A stretch of DNA of 64,000 nt from Hymenobacter telluris (GTDB lineage: Bacteria; Bacteroidota; Bacteroidia; Cytophagales; Hymenobacteraceae): contig NZ_JAFLQZ010000002.1 of assembly GCF_017313265.1 (NCBI RefSeq), forward strand, positions 310,001-374,000, read 5' to 3'. The number at the start of each line of letters is the position of its first letter. The first letter of the stretch is position 1. The translations under genes and the position numbers were made by a program. Below, one piece after another: positions 56,401 through 64,000 of the stretch. The notes below the pieces were generated by a model that was given only the letters and a program-made list of their open reading frames with translations, did no database searches and was not told the DNA's origin.

Positions 56401-56700
56401 ATTGAGCGAAAGGCCCGCCACCAGGTTAACCGTCAGGTTGGTTTGGCCGGTGTACTGGATTTCCTGCGGTTGGTAGCCGAGGGACGAAAAAACAAGGATG
56501 TCGGCGGGCTGCAGATTGGTCAGTGTGAATGTGCCCGTGGCATTCGTGAGCGTACCGGCCTGCGTGCGTTTCACCTGCACGGTGGCCCCCGGTATCGGCT
56601 GCGACGAAGCACCGTCTACCACCTGCCCGGTGAGTTTCTGGGCAACTGCCGACACGGATACCAAGGAAAAACAGGCAATATGTAGTAGTCTTTGTCGCAT
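53482..56700 (-). CDS. SusC/RagA-type TonB-linked outer-membrane protein
   Basis: The 1072-residue receptor has a signal peptide (about 1-20), a carboxypeptidase-regulatory-like domain (22-105: LTGQVVDGASSQPIPGATVQ), the SusC signature LVAGLSLNEVVVTALGLER, a plug (about 120-240, ending in ASVSVLKGPSAAALYGTRAS) and a barrel finishing NVGLKLSATF. With SusD it forms the pedal-bin transporter of Bacteroidota outer membranes, powered by TonB. It is the first gene of a minus-strand run with susD, a lipoprotein, a symporter and a metallophosphoesterase. No sigma/anti-sigma or glycoside hydrolase gene lies near, so the substrate is not evident. Confidence 0.95.
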   Translation of the reverse strand: MRQRLLHIACFSLVSVSAVAQKLTGQVVDGASSQPIPGATVQVKRTQAGTLTNATGTFTLTNLQPADILVFSSLGYQPQEIQYTGQTNLTVNLVAGLSLNEVVVTALGLERNAQSLGYAVQKVEGRQISEVKTPNFLDNLAGKVAGVIVTGGSTGVGASSRIVIRGESSFTNNNPLFVVDGIIINNATVVNRVNDDANGFQEIDFGNGAGEINPDDVASVSVLKGPSAAALYGTRASNGVILITTKDGSSAGKGIGVSFNSTFYAEQPFQLPQFQNTYGQGNSGAFRYGDGLGGGVNDNISYSYGPRLDAGLLIPQYDSPVTLPSGQLVRGADTRLYSGLPITPTPFVAHPDNLKDFYQTGHTAINNLAVAGDYEKGSYRLSYTDLNSQSIIPGVDLKRKTLAARLQFDPTRRLKISSSINYINSGSKNRPATKYGSENTNYALSAWLGRQTDVNPMKQYWQPGLEGIQQFSYNYTFFDNPYFTLYENRNSFTRDRLIGNLAVTGELASNLTLLVRSSMDYSNEDRQFRRAFSSNRFKSGAYAENGVFFREINTDFLLNYTRSLGPLSLDVSAGGNRMDQHTSFDQYQALTLAQPGVFKLNNAASPVEVYQQSGRKRINSLYALAKLGYKDLLFVDITGRNDWSSALATPSSTANTSFFYPSVSASWVLSNQFRLPTVVSFAKVRASAANVGNDTSPYQTAGVYNARNPVFSQPAFSEQSTIANTNLKPESITSLEAGADVRFFQDRLGFDLTYYDARTRNQILSLPIAIPTGYSERVINGGEVRSRGIEAVVSATPVQTSRFRWNASLNFSRNRTTVVSLPEEAGTLTLGYNRIYDNVNQTVWYQVRQGDRMGDMWGTGYLRSPQGDFIVGSNGQYIADNTLKKLGNYNPDFMLGLSNQFSVGHFNLGFLLDWRQGGILVSRTLALAGVAGQLKETADRPDAGIVAKGVVNTGTAENPNYQPNTRAIPAETYYRMYYDRNHEENNTYDASYVKLRELTIGYSVPQTAWLAQKLHTQQLTIALVGRNLAALSHIPHFDPEQTSFQQNQLQTGVEDMTYPTTRNVGLKLSATF

Positions 56701-57089
56701 GTATGGGAAGTATTCGAGAAAAGAAATTTTGGCACTTTACACAATGAGATGGTCCAGGAACGACGGACAGAAAAGACGTGCACCCGAAGTCAGGGCCTTC
56801 GAGCACGGGGCGGCGAAGGGCCCAGTTGCTGCGGGCGGCGAAGCCAGCTGTAGCCATTATCTGCCGCATGCGAGGGGAGAGCCCAGACAACCGATGCTGA
56901 AAATCGGCCGCCGTAAGGTGGGTGTCCGCTAATTGGTAGTAGGGCGGCCGGTGCTTGGCAGCGCGTTTCGACGGGGCTGGCCTGTTGCCGAAAAACGCTT
57001 GTTTTTCGAGACGCTCCGCTGGCGTGCGCCTACCCAACCGGTCAGGCCAAGTTTTTCGGAACTGTACTTGGCTGGCTGGGGAGGGAAAC
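56701..57089. other. Intergenic region before susC
   Basis: These 389 bases separate susC from the end of the DUF2064 gene, both on the minus strand. Frames that extend from susC or run on the plus strand do not resemble proteins. I found no TAnnTTTG box in a suitable position and no hairpin terminator. Confidence 0.5.
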
Positions 57090-57794
57090 TCAACAGTATG
57101 TTCCGGTCACCGGTGGCCCCCGGTGCGGCTGTGCCGTGGTGGCCAAGCGGCGTACCCTCCGGCTACTGCTCACCCGTAGGATGGGCTTTGCGAAGCAGAT
57201 ATGCCGCAGCCGGCGGCGTAAGGCTCTGGGCAAGGGCTGGTGTAATACCCGTACCAGGTCTTGCTCGTTATCCACGTCGGCCAACAGCGGCAGGAACTCT
57301 ACCAGGGCTTTATGCTGGCGACAAACTTGTTGCAAGGCCGCTCCTAAGTGCCGGGTCTGCCAGGGCAGCGCCTGCCAGCAGGCTTGCTCGAACCACCGCC
57401 GCGAAATGCCCAGCAGGTAGACGCCACCATCCGTAGCCGGTCCTAACACCGTTTTGCCGCACCGCACCGCCGCTACGGCCTGGCGCAGCAGGTGGGGGGC
57501 GAGCTGCGGGCAGTCGTTGCCGATAACCAGCACTTGCTCGTAGCCCAGTCCGAATACCTGCTGCATGGCGTCCGCCAGCCGCTCGCCAAATGTAGCCCCC
57601 GTTTGCTGGCTTGAGTCCACACACACCACATCGACGCCTGCCAGGGCAGCGGTAGCTTGGGCATGGTGAATGAGCTGCGCGGCAACCGACACATTGCGGC
57701 CGGGGGGGCCGTGGCCAACGAACCGTTTATGCCGCGCCTCTTCCGCCGCCGAGCGGGTAAAAAGCAGAATGGCAACGGGCGCGGCAGTAGTCAA
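57090..57794 (-). CDS. DUF2064 glycosyltransferase-like protein (arsenosugar/CofC type)
   Basis: The 234-residue protein resembles the DUF2064/TIGR04282 family, nucleotide-diphosphate-sugar transferase folds found in arsenosugar and cofactor pathways. Visible landmarks are AILLFTRSAAEEARHKRF at the N-terminus, QVLVIGNDCPQLAPHLL in the middle (the nucleotide/metal-binding segment) and VLGPATDGGVYLLGIS. No ATG start exists: the frame opens at TTG 57794 directly after an in-frame TAG, and family members start just before this segment, so a TTG start (or loss of the original start) is likely. No partner gene for a known pathway is adjacent. Confidence 0.78.
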   Translation of the reverse strand: MTTAAPVAILLFTRSAAEEARHKRFVGHGPPGRNVSVAAQLIHHAQATAALAGVDVVCVDSSQQTGATFGERLADAMQQVFGLGYEQVLVIGNDCPQLAPHLLRQAVAAVRCGKTVLGPATDGGVYLLGISRRWFEQACWQALPWQTRHLGAALQQVCRQHKALVEFLPLLADVDNEQDLVRVLHQPLPRALRRRLRHICFAKPILRVSSSRRVRRLATTAQPHRGPPVTGTYC

Positions 57795-58113
57795 CTAAAA
57801 AGGCAAATGGAGCCAGAGAAAGGTACCAAATTGTTTACGTATCCAGGGGCGGCCTTCAAGCTACGAAACTATGCAACGGAAAGATTGCTTTGCCTCAGTT
57901 AAAAAGAAGCCTCTGGGCAACAGCCCTCGCCATCATCGGTAGGTCGTAAAGGCGAGGTTAATCACACGGCCCGGTTGCTATACTATAGTGTATGGCCAGC
58001 ACGTCTGCCCTGCCGTCAAGTGCACGCAGCCCAATGAAGCGCTGCCGCGCCGGGAGCTGGCGCAGCCAAACAGATGTCGTATTTTCCCGGCGTATCTGTT
58101 TCCGCCAACTACT
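57795..58113. other. Intergenic region between divergent genes
   Basis: These 319 bases lie between the DUF2064 and GNAT genes, which run apart. No convincing ORF, promoter consensus or repeat was seen. The GNAT frame is open upstream to a GTG at 57988, but that extension is not family-like. Confidence 0.5.
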
Positions 58114-58578
58114 ATGCCGCACCCCGAGCACCGCCGCCCCGACCATTTCCTGATTAGCACCGACCCCACCCGGCTGGATATGGCTGCTATTCACCGCTAC
58201 TTAGCCGAGGAGTCGTACTGGGCCAAGGGCATTCCGCTGGAAACCCTGACGCGGGCCGTGGCCAACTCCCTGAACTTTGGCGTGTATGCCCCCGACGGGC
58301 AGCTGGCCGGCTTTGCGCGCGTAGTAACCGACCGGGCCACGTTTGCCTGGCTCTGCGACGTATTCGTGCTGCCCGCCTACCGGGGCCGGGGCCTCTCAAA
58401 ATGGCTGATGGAAGTGGTGTGGGGCCACCACGACCTGCGCGGCCTACGGCGGCACTTGCTGGCCACGCTCGATGCCCACGGGCTTTACCAGCAGTTTGGC
58501 TTTCAGCCGCTAGCCGCGCCGGAGCGGTACCTGGAGGTGCGGCGCCCAAACCCATACGGGGTGGAAACGGCTAATTGA
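58114..58578 (+). CDS. GNAT-family N-acetyltransferase
   Basis: The 154-residue protein starts at the ATG at 58114 (MPHPEHRRPDHFLIS). The GNAT acetyl-CoA pyrophosphate-binding motif is in VLPAYRGRGLSKWLM (R-G-R-G-L, about residues 88-102), preceded by ATFAWLCDVFV, the conserved beta-4 strand. The C-terminal AHGLYQQFGFQPL is the typical Tyr/F-G-F ending of small GNAT enzymes. It should acetylate a small molecule or peptide N-terminus; the substrate is unknown. Upstream in-frame sequence to 57988 is unlikely to be coding. Confidence 0.88.
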   Translation: MPHPEHRRPDHFLISTDPTRLDMAAIHRYLAEESYWAKGIPLETLTRAVANSLNFGVYAPDGQLAGFARVVTDRATFAWLCDVFVLPAYRGRGLSKWLMEVVWGHHDLRGLRRHLLATLDAHGLYQQFGFQPLAAPERYLEVRRPNPYGVETAN

Positions 58579-58877
58579 GCGGTAGCTACTAGTCGTTGCC
58601 ACTGCCCTTATCTGGCGGAGCAATAAGCCTGGGGGCTGCCGAGTTGCTGATGAGGTATGTAAACGGGGCGTAGCATAGCAGAAGTTGAACTAGAAAATTA
58701 CCTGTAGAAAATACCCGCAGAATCCCGTTGAAAACCCTGTAAATGCAGTTTTCCTGGAAGCAGCGGCTTGCATATGGAGTTTAAAGGTGAAAAAGTAGCA
58801 TTCGACTAATGCCGTGTTTAGCTTATATTTAGCCACGGTCTAGTAAGGCCACCTTCTTTTCACCTTTTTTCCACCCT

Positions 58878-61800
58878 ATGGTCACACCCTTACCCTGGCG
58901 CTTTCAGGCGCGAATTTTTCATGGTGCCCGCTGTTTGCTGCTACTAGCCGTTTGGCTGCTGGCTGCCGGTGGTGCGCTGGCTCAAACCACCACCATTGGC
59001 TCAACAACTGTTCCCGTGGTGTCGCCGGTGCTCAGCTCGTACTTCTACGGGCCAATTTATCGGTCGTCGACAACCTCGACCTTCGATTATTCCCGGTATG
59101 CGCACCTCTACACGCCGGCTGAGCTGGGCGTACCAACGGGCGCAGTTATTACGGAGCTGGCCTGGTTGAAGTCGGATGCGGGTACCCTGACCGGCAACAA
59201 CGTGTTCAACGTATTGCTGGCCAACAGCACCGCTACCACCCTGGCAACGGGCACTGCCTGGACTGCGCTTACCACTGGTGCAACGGCGGTGTACTCTTCC
59301 ACCACCCAGCAGGTAACCGGGGCAGCGGGCACTTACTTCAGCGTGGCCCTCAACCAGCCTTTCGTGTACACCGGGGGTAACTTGCTGGTGCTGCTCGACC
59401 ATCAGAAGCAAGGCACGGCCTCGGGCGCAGTCAACTTTGTAGCCAACCCGGCTACCGGCTTTGCTATTGGCTACGCCGACAGCGCCCCCATAACGGCGGC
59501 CCTTACCACGGGGAGCTACGGCAACTTCCGGCCTACGCTACGCATTACGTACGCACCCGCTAGTGCTTGCACGGCTCCGCCTACGGCTGGCACCACGGTG
59601 GCTTCCTCAACCTCTATCTGCACCGGCAACTCGGTTAGCCTGAGCTTGCAGGGCGCTACGTTCGGCACGGGCCTGACCTACCAATGGCAGCAGTCAACGG
59701 ACGGGGTTACGTACACCGACATCACCGGAGCGACGGGCTTTACGTATACCACGCCCGTTCTGACGGCCACGCGCTACTACCGCGCCCGCCTGACGTGCAG
59801 CGGCCAGTCGGCCACTTCCACGCCCGCACAGGTAACGGTGGTGCAAGTGGCGTACGCCACGTTGCCGGTTATTCAGAGCTTTGAAAACACCTGGCTGGAT
59901 GTGTGCAACAGCCACGACGCACCCAACACCAACTGGCGCACCAATCCTTCAAGCGGCAACAGCTCGTGGCGCCGCGACGACGACGGTGCCACCGCCAACT
60001 GGACCAGCCCCACAGTAGGCGTATACACGCCGGCCGCCAGCCAGGGCAGCCGCTCGGCCCGCTTCCACAGCTATTATGCTGGTGCTGCGGCCACGGGTAG
60101 CCTGGATGTGTACGTGAACCTGAGCACAGCCGGCGGTAAGGGCCTGGCCTTCGACTACATCAACACGGCTGGCAACGACTCGTTGCTGGTGAGCGTGTCC
60201 AACGATGGTGGCGTTACGTTTGGTGCGCCGGTGTTGCGGCTTGGCCAAAGCGGCACGGTGGCCCAGGGGTTCCGGCCGCAAAGCGTTACCCTCACTGGCA
60301 CGTCGGCTACGGCCGTAGTGCGCTTTACGGGTAAAGTTACCGCCACCTTCACCTCCGACATAGGTATCGACAATGTGCGTATCGAGTCGGTGAACAGCTG
60401 CTTGGCGCCGTTGGCGTTGGCTGTTACGGGTACTACTTCCACCTCGGCTGTAGTGTCGTGGGCCAGCGCGGGCACGGGTGCTAGCGGCTACACCGTGTTC
60501 TATGGCCCAGCCGGGTTTACGCCGGGCGGCACGGGCAGCCAGCAACTGACTGCTACCGGTACCACCGCTACTATTCCTGGCCTGACGCCCAGCACGGAGT
60601 ATCAGTTTTATGTGCGCCAAACCTGCGGCACCAGCTTCTCGGGCAATGCCGGGCCGGTAACGTTCCGCACCGACTGCCTGACGCCGCTTTACGCTACGCT
60701 GCCCGTAGTGGAAAGCTTCGAGAACACCTGGATCAGCCGTTGCGATACGCGGGAAGTGCCCAGCAACAACTGGCGCAACACGCCGGCCACCGGCAACAAC
60801 TCGTGGCGCCGCGACGACGACGGTGTTGGAGGGGCATGGGTGAGCCCGACTTCCTGGGGCTATACGCCTACGGGTAGCGTTGGTACTCGCTCGGCCCGTT
60901 TCCACAGCGGCCAGGCCAGCAGCGGCCAGGTTGGCACCCTCGACCTGTTCGTGAACCTGAGCCAGGCCGGTGCCAAGCAGCTTTCCTTCGATTACATCAA
61001 CACCACTGGCAACGACTCGCTGACCATTCATCTTTCCACGGATGGTGGTATTACGTTTGGGCCGGCACTGCTGCGCCGTGGTATTGTGGCTGCTACCGGC
61101 TACACCACCCAAACGCTGCTGCTAAACAGCACGTCGGCCACGGCCGTTCTTCGCTTCCGCGCCCGCGCCGACTTCGGCACCACGGACATCGGACTCGACA
61201 ACATTCGGCTTGAGTCGGCGGCGGGTTGTACCACTCCCATCAACCTGACCACTACCAGCACCACGGCCAACTCGGCGCTGGTTGCCTGGCAGGGTACTAA
61301 TACCGGCACGTACACGGTGTTTTATGGGGCTCCTGGTTTCACGCCGGGTGGCACGGGCAGCCAGCAGGTTACGGGCATCACCGGCAACACCGCCACCATT
61401 CCGGGGCTGGCCGCCAGCACCGAGTATGAGTTCTATGTCCGCCAGGATTGCGGCGGCACCTCGTCGGGCAATGCCGGACCGGTAACGTTCCGCACGGCCT
61501 GCCTGACGCCTATTTACGCTACACTACCCGTAATCGAAAGTTTCGAGAATACGTGGATCAGCCGTTGCGATACGCGGGAAGTACCCACCAACAACTGGCG
61601 CAACACGCCGGCTACGGGCAACAACTCGTGGCGCCGGGAAGACGACGGCGTTGCCGGGGCATGGGTAAGTCCTACCTCGTGGGGCTACACACCAACCGGC
61701 AGCACGGGTACGCACTCGGCCCGCTTCCACAGCGGCCAGGCCAGCAGCGGCCAGGTTGGCACCTTCGACCTGTTCGTGAACCTGAGCCAGGCCGGTGCCA

Positions 61801-63758
61801 AGCAGCTGTCGTTCGACTTCATCAACACCAGCGGCTCCGATTCCCTGACCGTGCATCTATCCACTGACGGAGGCCTCACGTTCGGGCCGGCGCTGTTGCG
61901 CCTCAACCAAAGCGGTACCACAACGGCGGGCTTCAGCCAGCAGGCCCTCATCCTGAACAGCACGTCGGCCACGGCCGTCATCCGCTTCCGCGGCCGGGCT
62001 GACTTCGGCGTAACCGATATCGGCCTCGACAACATCCGCCTCGAATCGGCGCTGGGCTGCTTAACACCGGTGAACCTGGCGGTTACTGCTACCACCACTA
62101 CCTCGGCCACTGTTACATGGCAGGGCACGGGTACGGGCACTTACTCTATCCAGTACGGTCCGGCCGGCTTCACGCCTGGCAATGGTACTACGGTGCCGAA
62201 CGTAACCAGCCCCTACACCATTACCGGCCTGACGGCGGGCACGCAGTATCAGTTCTATGTATCGCAGAACTGCGGTGGTACACAGTCGGGTCTGGCTGGT
62301 CCTATCAACTTCAACACCCGTATTATCAATGATGAGCCTTGCGGTGCCATCAGCCTGACGCTGGGCTCTGACTGCACGGTGCCAGTACAAACCACCAACG
62401 ACGGTGCTACCACCACTACGCCTAACGGCTACACCAACGGCGGTACTGGTAACTGCGGCCCGTCGGGTCTGACCTCGCCGAAAGACGTGTGGTTCAAGTT
62501 CCGGACCAACGCTGCCAACCGGGGTGCTACGGAAGTAACCCTAACCGTAACGGGTGCGCCCGCCAACGTGGTGCGCGTGTTCTCCGGCAGCTTGTGCTCT
62601 GGGGCTTTGGTACCAGTAGCTAATGGTTGCGCTGCCTCCGTTTCAGCTACTTCGCCGGCTCCCGTGCTGGCTCTCACCGGCCTCACGCCCAGCACCGATT
62701 ACTACGTGCAGGTATCGGGCTACACCAACACGGCCACGCTAGGCAACTTCACGATGTGCGCCGTGGCGCCAAGCACTTGCCCTGTACCAGTAGGGCCGGC
62801 GGCTACTACGCTCACGGCCACTTCGGCTACGCTAAGCTGGTCGGTTACCTCAACTACGCCAAGCGGCACCTACACAATAGAGTATGGTGCACCAGGCTTC
62901 ACGGTGGGTGCAGGGGTGCGTGTTCAGGGTATCACCGGTACTTCTGCCACCATTACCGGCCTGACGGCTGATACGCAGTACTGCTTCTACGTGCGGCAGG
63001 AGTGCAACGCGGCCAGCGGCGTTAGCGCCTTCACCGGCCCAACCTGCTTCCGTACGGCCCTCGGTCCGGCTGCCAACGATGAGCCCTGCAACGCCATTGT
63101 GCTCACGGCTGGCGCTACGGCCACCAACGCTACCAACTTGGGTGCTACCACCACCACGCCAGCAGGCTACCAGAACCCTGGCTGCTCGACGGCCGGTGCA
63201 CCTAAAGACGTGTGGTTCCGCTTCGTGGCTACGGCTACTACCGCTCAAGTACGAGTAACGGGCAACCCTGCCGGCCAAGTGCGGCTGTTCTCGGCTGGTG
63301 CTTGCGCCGGACCGTTCACGCAGATTGCCTGCCAGGCTGGCACTGGGGCCAACACCTCGGCTGGTTCGCTGAACGCCAGCGGCCTGACGATTGGTACTAC
63401 GTACTACGTGTCGGTGTCGGGCTACAGCTCCAGCGACTTCACGGGGGCGTTTACTGTGCAGCTCCTGACGGTGCTTTCATCGGGCACGGGCACTCTGGCA
63501 CAAGGCGAAGTGAACCTGTATCCGAACCCAAGCCACGATGGTACGCTGAACCTGGCTATCCGTGGTGCTGGCAATGTAGGTACGGTACAAGCGGTACTCT
63601 TCAACAGCCTCGGCCAGCAGGTATTCACGCAGGCAGTAGCCGTGCAGGGCGGCAACGCCGACAAGGCGCTGCCCGTGCAGAACCTGGCCAAAGGGCTCTA
63701 CACGCTCCGCATGCAGGTAGGCCAGACGATTATCACCCGCAAGGTGGTGCTCGAATAG
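58878..63758 (+). CDS. Giant modular surface protein with T9SS sorting domain (copy 2)
   Basis: The 1626-residue protein has an N-terminal signal region (about 1-36, ending ALAQ) and a jelly-roll domain (to about 235), an Ig-like segment, then three tandem units that each start S-F-E-N-T-W (residues about 333, 612 and 887). Each unit is a choice-of-anchor/MAM-like jelly roll followed by a fibronectin type III module (A-STEYEFYVRQ-CGG type). Units two and three are nearly identical in DNA with an 825-base period. Later come N-D-E-P-C modules shared with the protein at 34324, and a T9SS type A sorting domain from VNLYPNPSHDGTLNLAI. It is probably an adhesin or matrix component. Confidence 0.85.
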   Translation: MVTPLPWRFQARIFHGARCLLLLAVWLLAAGGALAQTTTIGSTTVPVVSPVLSSYFYGPIYRSSTTSTFDYSRYAHLYTPAELGVPTGAVITELAWLKSDAGTLTGNNVFNVLLANSTATTLATGTAWTALTTGATAVYSSTTQQVTGAAGTYFSVALNQPFVYTGGNLLVLLDHQKQGTASGAVNFVANPATGFAIGYADSAPITAALTTGSYGNFRPTLRITYAPASACTAPPTAGTTVASSTSICTGNSVSLSLQGATFGTGLTYQWQQSTDGVTYTDITGATGFTYTTPVLTATRYYRARLTCSGQSATSTPAQVTVVQVAYATLPVIQSFENTWLDVCNSHDAPNTNWRTNPSSGNSSWRRDDDGATANWTSPTVGVYTPAASQGSRSARFHSYYAGAAATGSLDVYVNLSTAGGKGLAFDYINTAGNDSLLVSVSNDGGVTFGAPVLRLGQSGTVAQGFRPQSVTLTGTSATAVVRFTGKVTATFTSDIGIDNVRIESVNSCLAPLALAVTGTTSTSAVVSWASAGTGASGYTVFYGPAGFTPGGTGSQQLTATGTTATIPGLTPSTEYQFYVRQTCGTSFSGNAGPVTFRTDCLTPLYATLPVVESFENTWISRCDTREVPSNNWRNTPATGNNSWRRDDDGVGGAWVSPTSWGYTPTGSVGTRSARFHSGQASSGQVGTLDLFVNLSQAGAKQLSFDYINTTGNDSLTIHLSTDGGITFGPALLRRGIVAATGYTTQTLLLNSTSATAVLRFRARADFGTTDIGLDNIRLESAAGCTTPINLTTTSTTANSALVAWQGTNTGTYTVFYGAPGFTPGGTGSQQVTGITGNTATIPGLAASTEYEFYVRQDCGGTSSGNAGPVTFRTACLTPIYATLPVIESFENTWISRCDTREVPTNNWRNTPATGNNSWRREDDGVAGAWVSPTSWGYTPTGSTGTHSARFHSGQASSGQVGTFDLFVNLSQAGAKQLSFDFINTSGSDSLTVHLSTDGGLTFGPALLRLNQSGTTTAGFSQQALILNSTSATAVIRFRGRADFGVTDIGLDNIRLESALGCLTPVNLAVTATTTTSATVTWQGTGTGTYSIQYGPAGFTPGNGTTVPNVTSPYTITGLTAGTQYQFYVSQNCGGTQSGLAGPINFNTRIINDEPCGAISLTLGSDCTVPVQTTNDGATTTTPNGYTNGGTGNCGPSGLTSPKDVWFKFRTNAANRGATEVTLTVTGAPANVVRVFSGSLCSGALVPVANGCAASVSATSPAPVLALTGLTPSTDYYVQVSGYTNTATLGNFTMCAVAPSTCPVPVGPAATTLTATSATLSWSVTSTTPSGTYTIEYGAPGFTVGAGVRVQGITGTSATITGLTADTQYCFYVRQECNAASGVSAFTGPTCFRTALGPAANDEPCNAIVLTAGATATNATNLGATTTTPAGYQNPGCSTAGAPKDVWFRFVATATTAQVRVTGNPAGQVRLFSAGACAGPFTQIACQAGTGANTSAGSLNASGLTIGTTYYVSVSGYSSSDFTGAFTVQLLTVLSSGTGTLAQGEVNLYPNPSHDGTLNLAIRGAGNVGTVQAVLFNSLGQQVFTQAVAVQGGNADKALPVQNLAKGLYTLRMQVGQTIITRKVVLE
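60711..62050 (+). repeat. Tandem repeat units inside the giant surface protein
   Basis: Units beginning at 60711 and 61536 (825 bases apart, 275 codons) are almost identical over the jelly-roll part; a more diverged unit begins at 59874. The exact 3' limit of the third unit is approximate. This indicates a recent internal duplication. Confidence 0.75.
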
Positions 63759-63783
63759 TCGGCGCTGCAACCGTAAAACCCGG

Positions 63784-63814
63784 AAAAGGGGAGGAGCTTT
63801 CCTCCCCTTTTTTT
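63784..63814 (+). terminator. Intrinsic terminator of the giant surface protein gene
   Basis: AAAAGGGGAGGA (63784-63795) pairs perfectly with TCCTCCCCTTTT (63800-63811), 4-base loop, T-run continuing to 63814. Confidence 0.93.
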
Positions 63815-63903
63815 CGTGCCTTGCTTTTCGGGTTGGTGGAGCCCTTGCAGCTCCAGAATCAGCGGATACCTTACATTTAGCTTGTCCCAGTTGCTACCTC
63901 TCT

Positions 63904-64000
63904 ATGGATACCAGCCTTGCCGCTCAGTGGCACCAGCTCACCGCCCCGTTCTTGCCCGACGCCACCCGCCGCGACGCTACGCTGCACCAGTTAGTGGCTG
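63904..64000 (+). CDS. Start of a further gene, possibly HD-type phosphohydrolase
   Basis: An ATG at 63904 opens a frame that runs off the window, with 32 residues visible: MDTSLAAQWHQLTAPFLPD followed by a helix-like stretch. The start recalls short HD-domain phosphohydrolase-like proteins of Bacteroidota, which open with W-x-x-L-x-A-P and an Asp. Too little is present to be sure. Confidence 0.35.
   Translation, partial: MDTSLAAQWHQLTAPFLPDATRRDATLHQLVA

Noticed and set aside
54943..56685. A 580-codon plus-strand frame opposite susC
   Set aside because: Antisense shadow of a complete SusC gene; no domain or signal.
59949..61112. A 387-codon minus-strand frame inside the giant surface protein
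   Set aside because: Antisense to the modular T9SS protein; its internal repeats only mirror those of the real gene.

Overview
The window looks like chromosomal DNA of a Hymenobacter-type bacterium (Bacteroidota, Cytophagales). The evidence is internal: GC-rich genes, a SusC/SusD pair, several secreted proteins ending in type IX secretion (T9SS) sorting domains of both the short C-terminal and the gliding-motility (type B) kind, a DUF1800/DUF1501 pair, and promoters of the Bacteroidota TTG-N19-TAnnTTTG type. No rRNA, tRNA or CRISPR array was seen. Species assignment is inference.

Layout. 1-1.9 kb: the end of a probable M28 peptidase, then a type VI secretion tube protein (TssD/Hcp-like) fused to an ADP-ribosyltransferase toxin, followed by a candidate immunity gene. 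1.9-4.3 kb: LD-carboxypeptidase and a T9SS-exported esterase. 4.4-8.9 kb: a methionine operon on the minus strand (metY-metX-hom) with a long leader containing a consensus promoter, a SAM-I riboswitch and a 52-codon ORF ending in five Cys codons. 9.2-19 kb: LysM protein, lipoprotein, LPG-synthase-type membrane protein, dxs, YceI with a palindromic operator, an SRPBCC membrane protein, an alpha/beta hydrolase and two tandem triple-TonB-domain proteins. 19-26 kb: asd, a lamin-tail surface protein, and the DUF1800/DUF1501 pair, with the DUF1800 gene bracketed by two copies of a palindromic repeat. 26-31 kb: a metal-uptake group (outer-membrane barrel, TonB-dependent receptor, MntH) with matching DtxR/MntR-like operators before the receptor and before mntH. 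31-40.4 kb: large T9SS cargo proteins and a secreted glucose/sorbosone-type dehydrogenase. 41-48.5 kb: membrane proteins for ion or osmotic homeostasis (DUF2254, DUF389, MscS, CPA1 antiporter, and an MscS gene broken by an in-frame TAG). 48.5-49 kb: a decayed IS5-type transposase. 49-56.7 kb: SusC, SusD, lipoprotein, sodium:solute symporter and an atypical metallophosphoesterase, all on the minus strand. 57-64 kb: DUF2064 glycosyltransferase, GNAT acetyltransferase, a 1626-residue T9SS modular protein, and the start of a further gene.

How genes work together. asd and hom supply homoserine; metX acetylates it and metY sulfhydrylates it to homocysteine. The leader suggests the met operon reads SAM and possibly cysteine. 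The receptor, barrel and MntH probably form a manganese/iron route across both membranes. SusC/SusD plus the symporter form an outer-then-inner membrane uptake path for an unidentified solute. The strongest candidates for something new are the riboswitch plus poly-Cys leader ORF and the TssD-ART effector/immunity pair.
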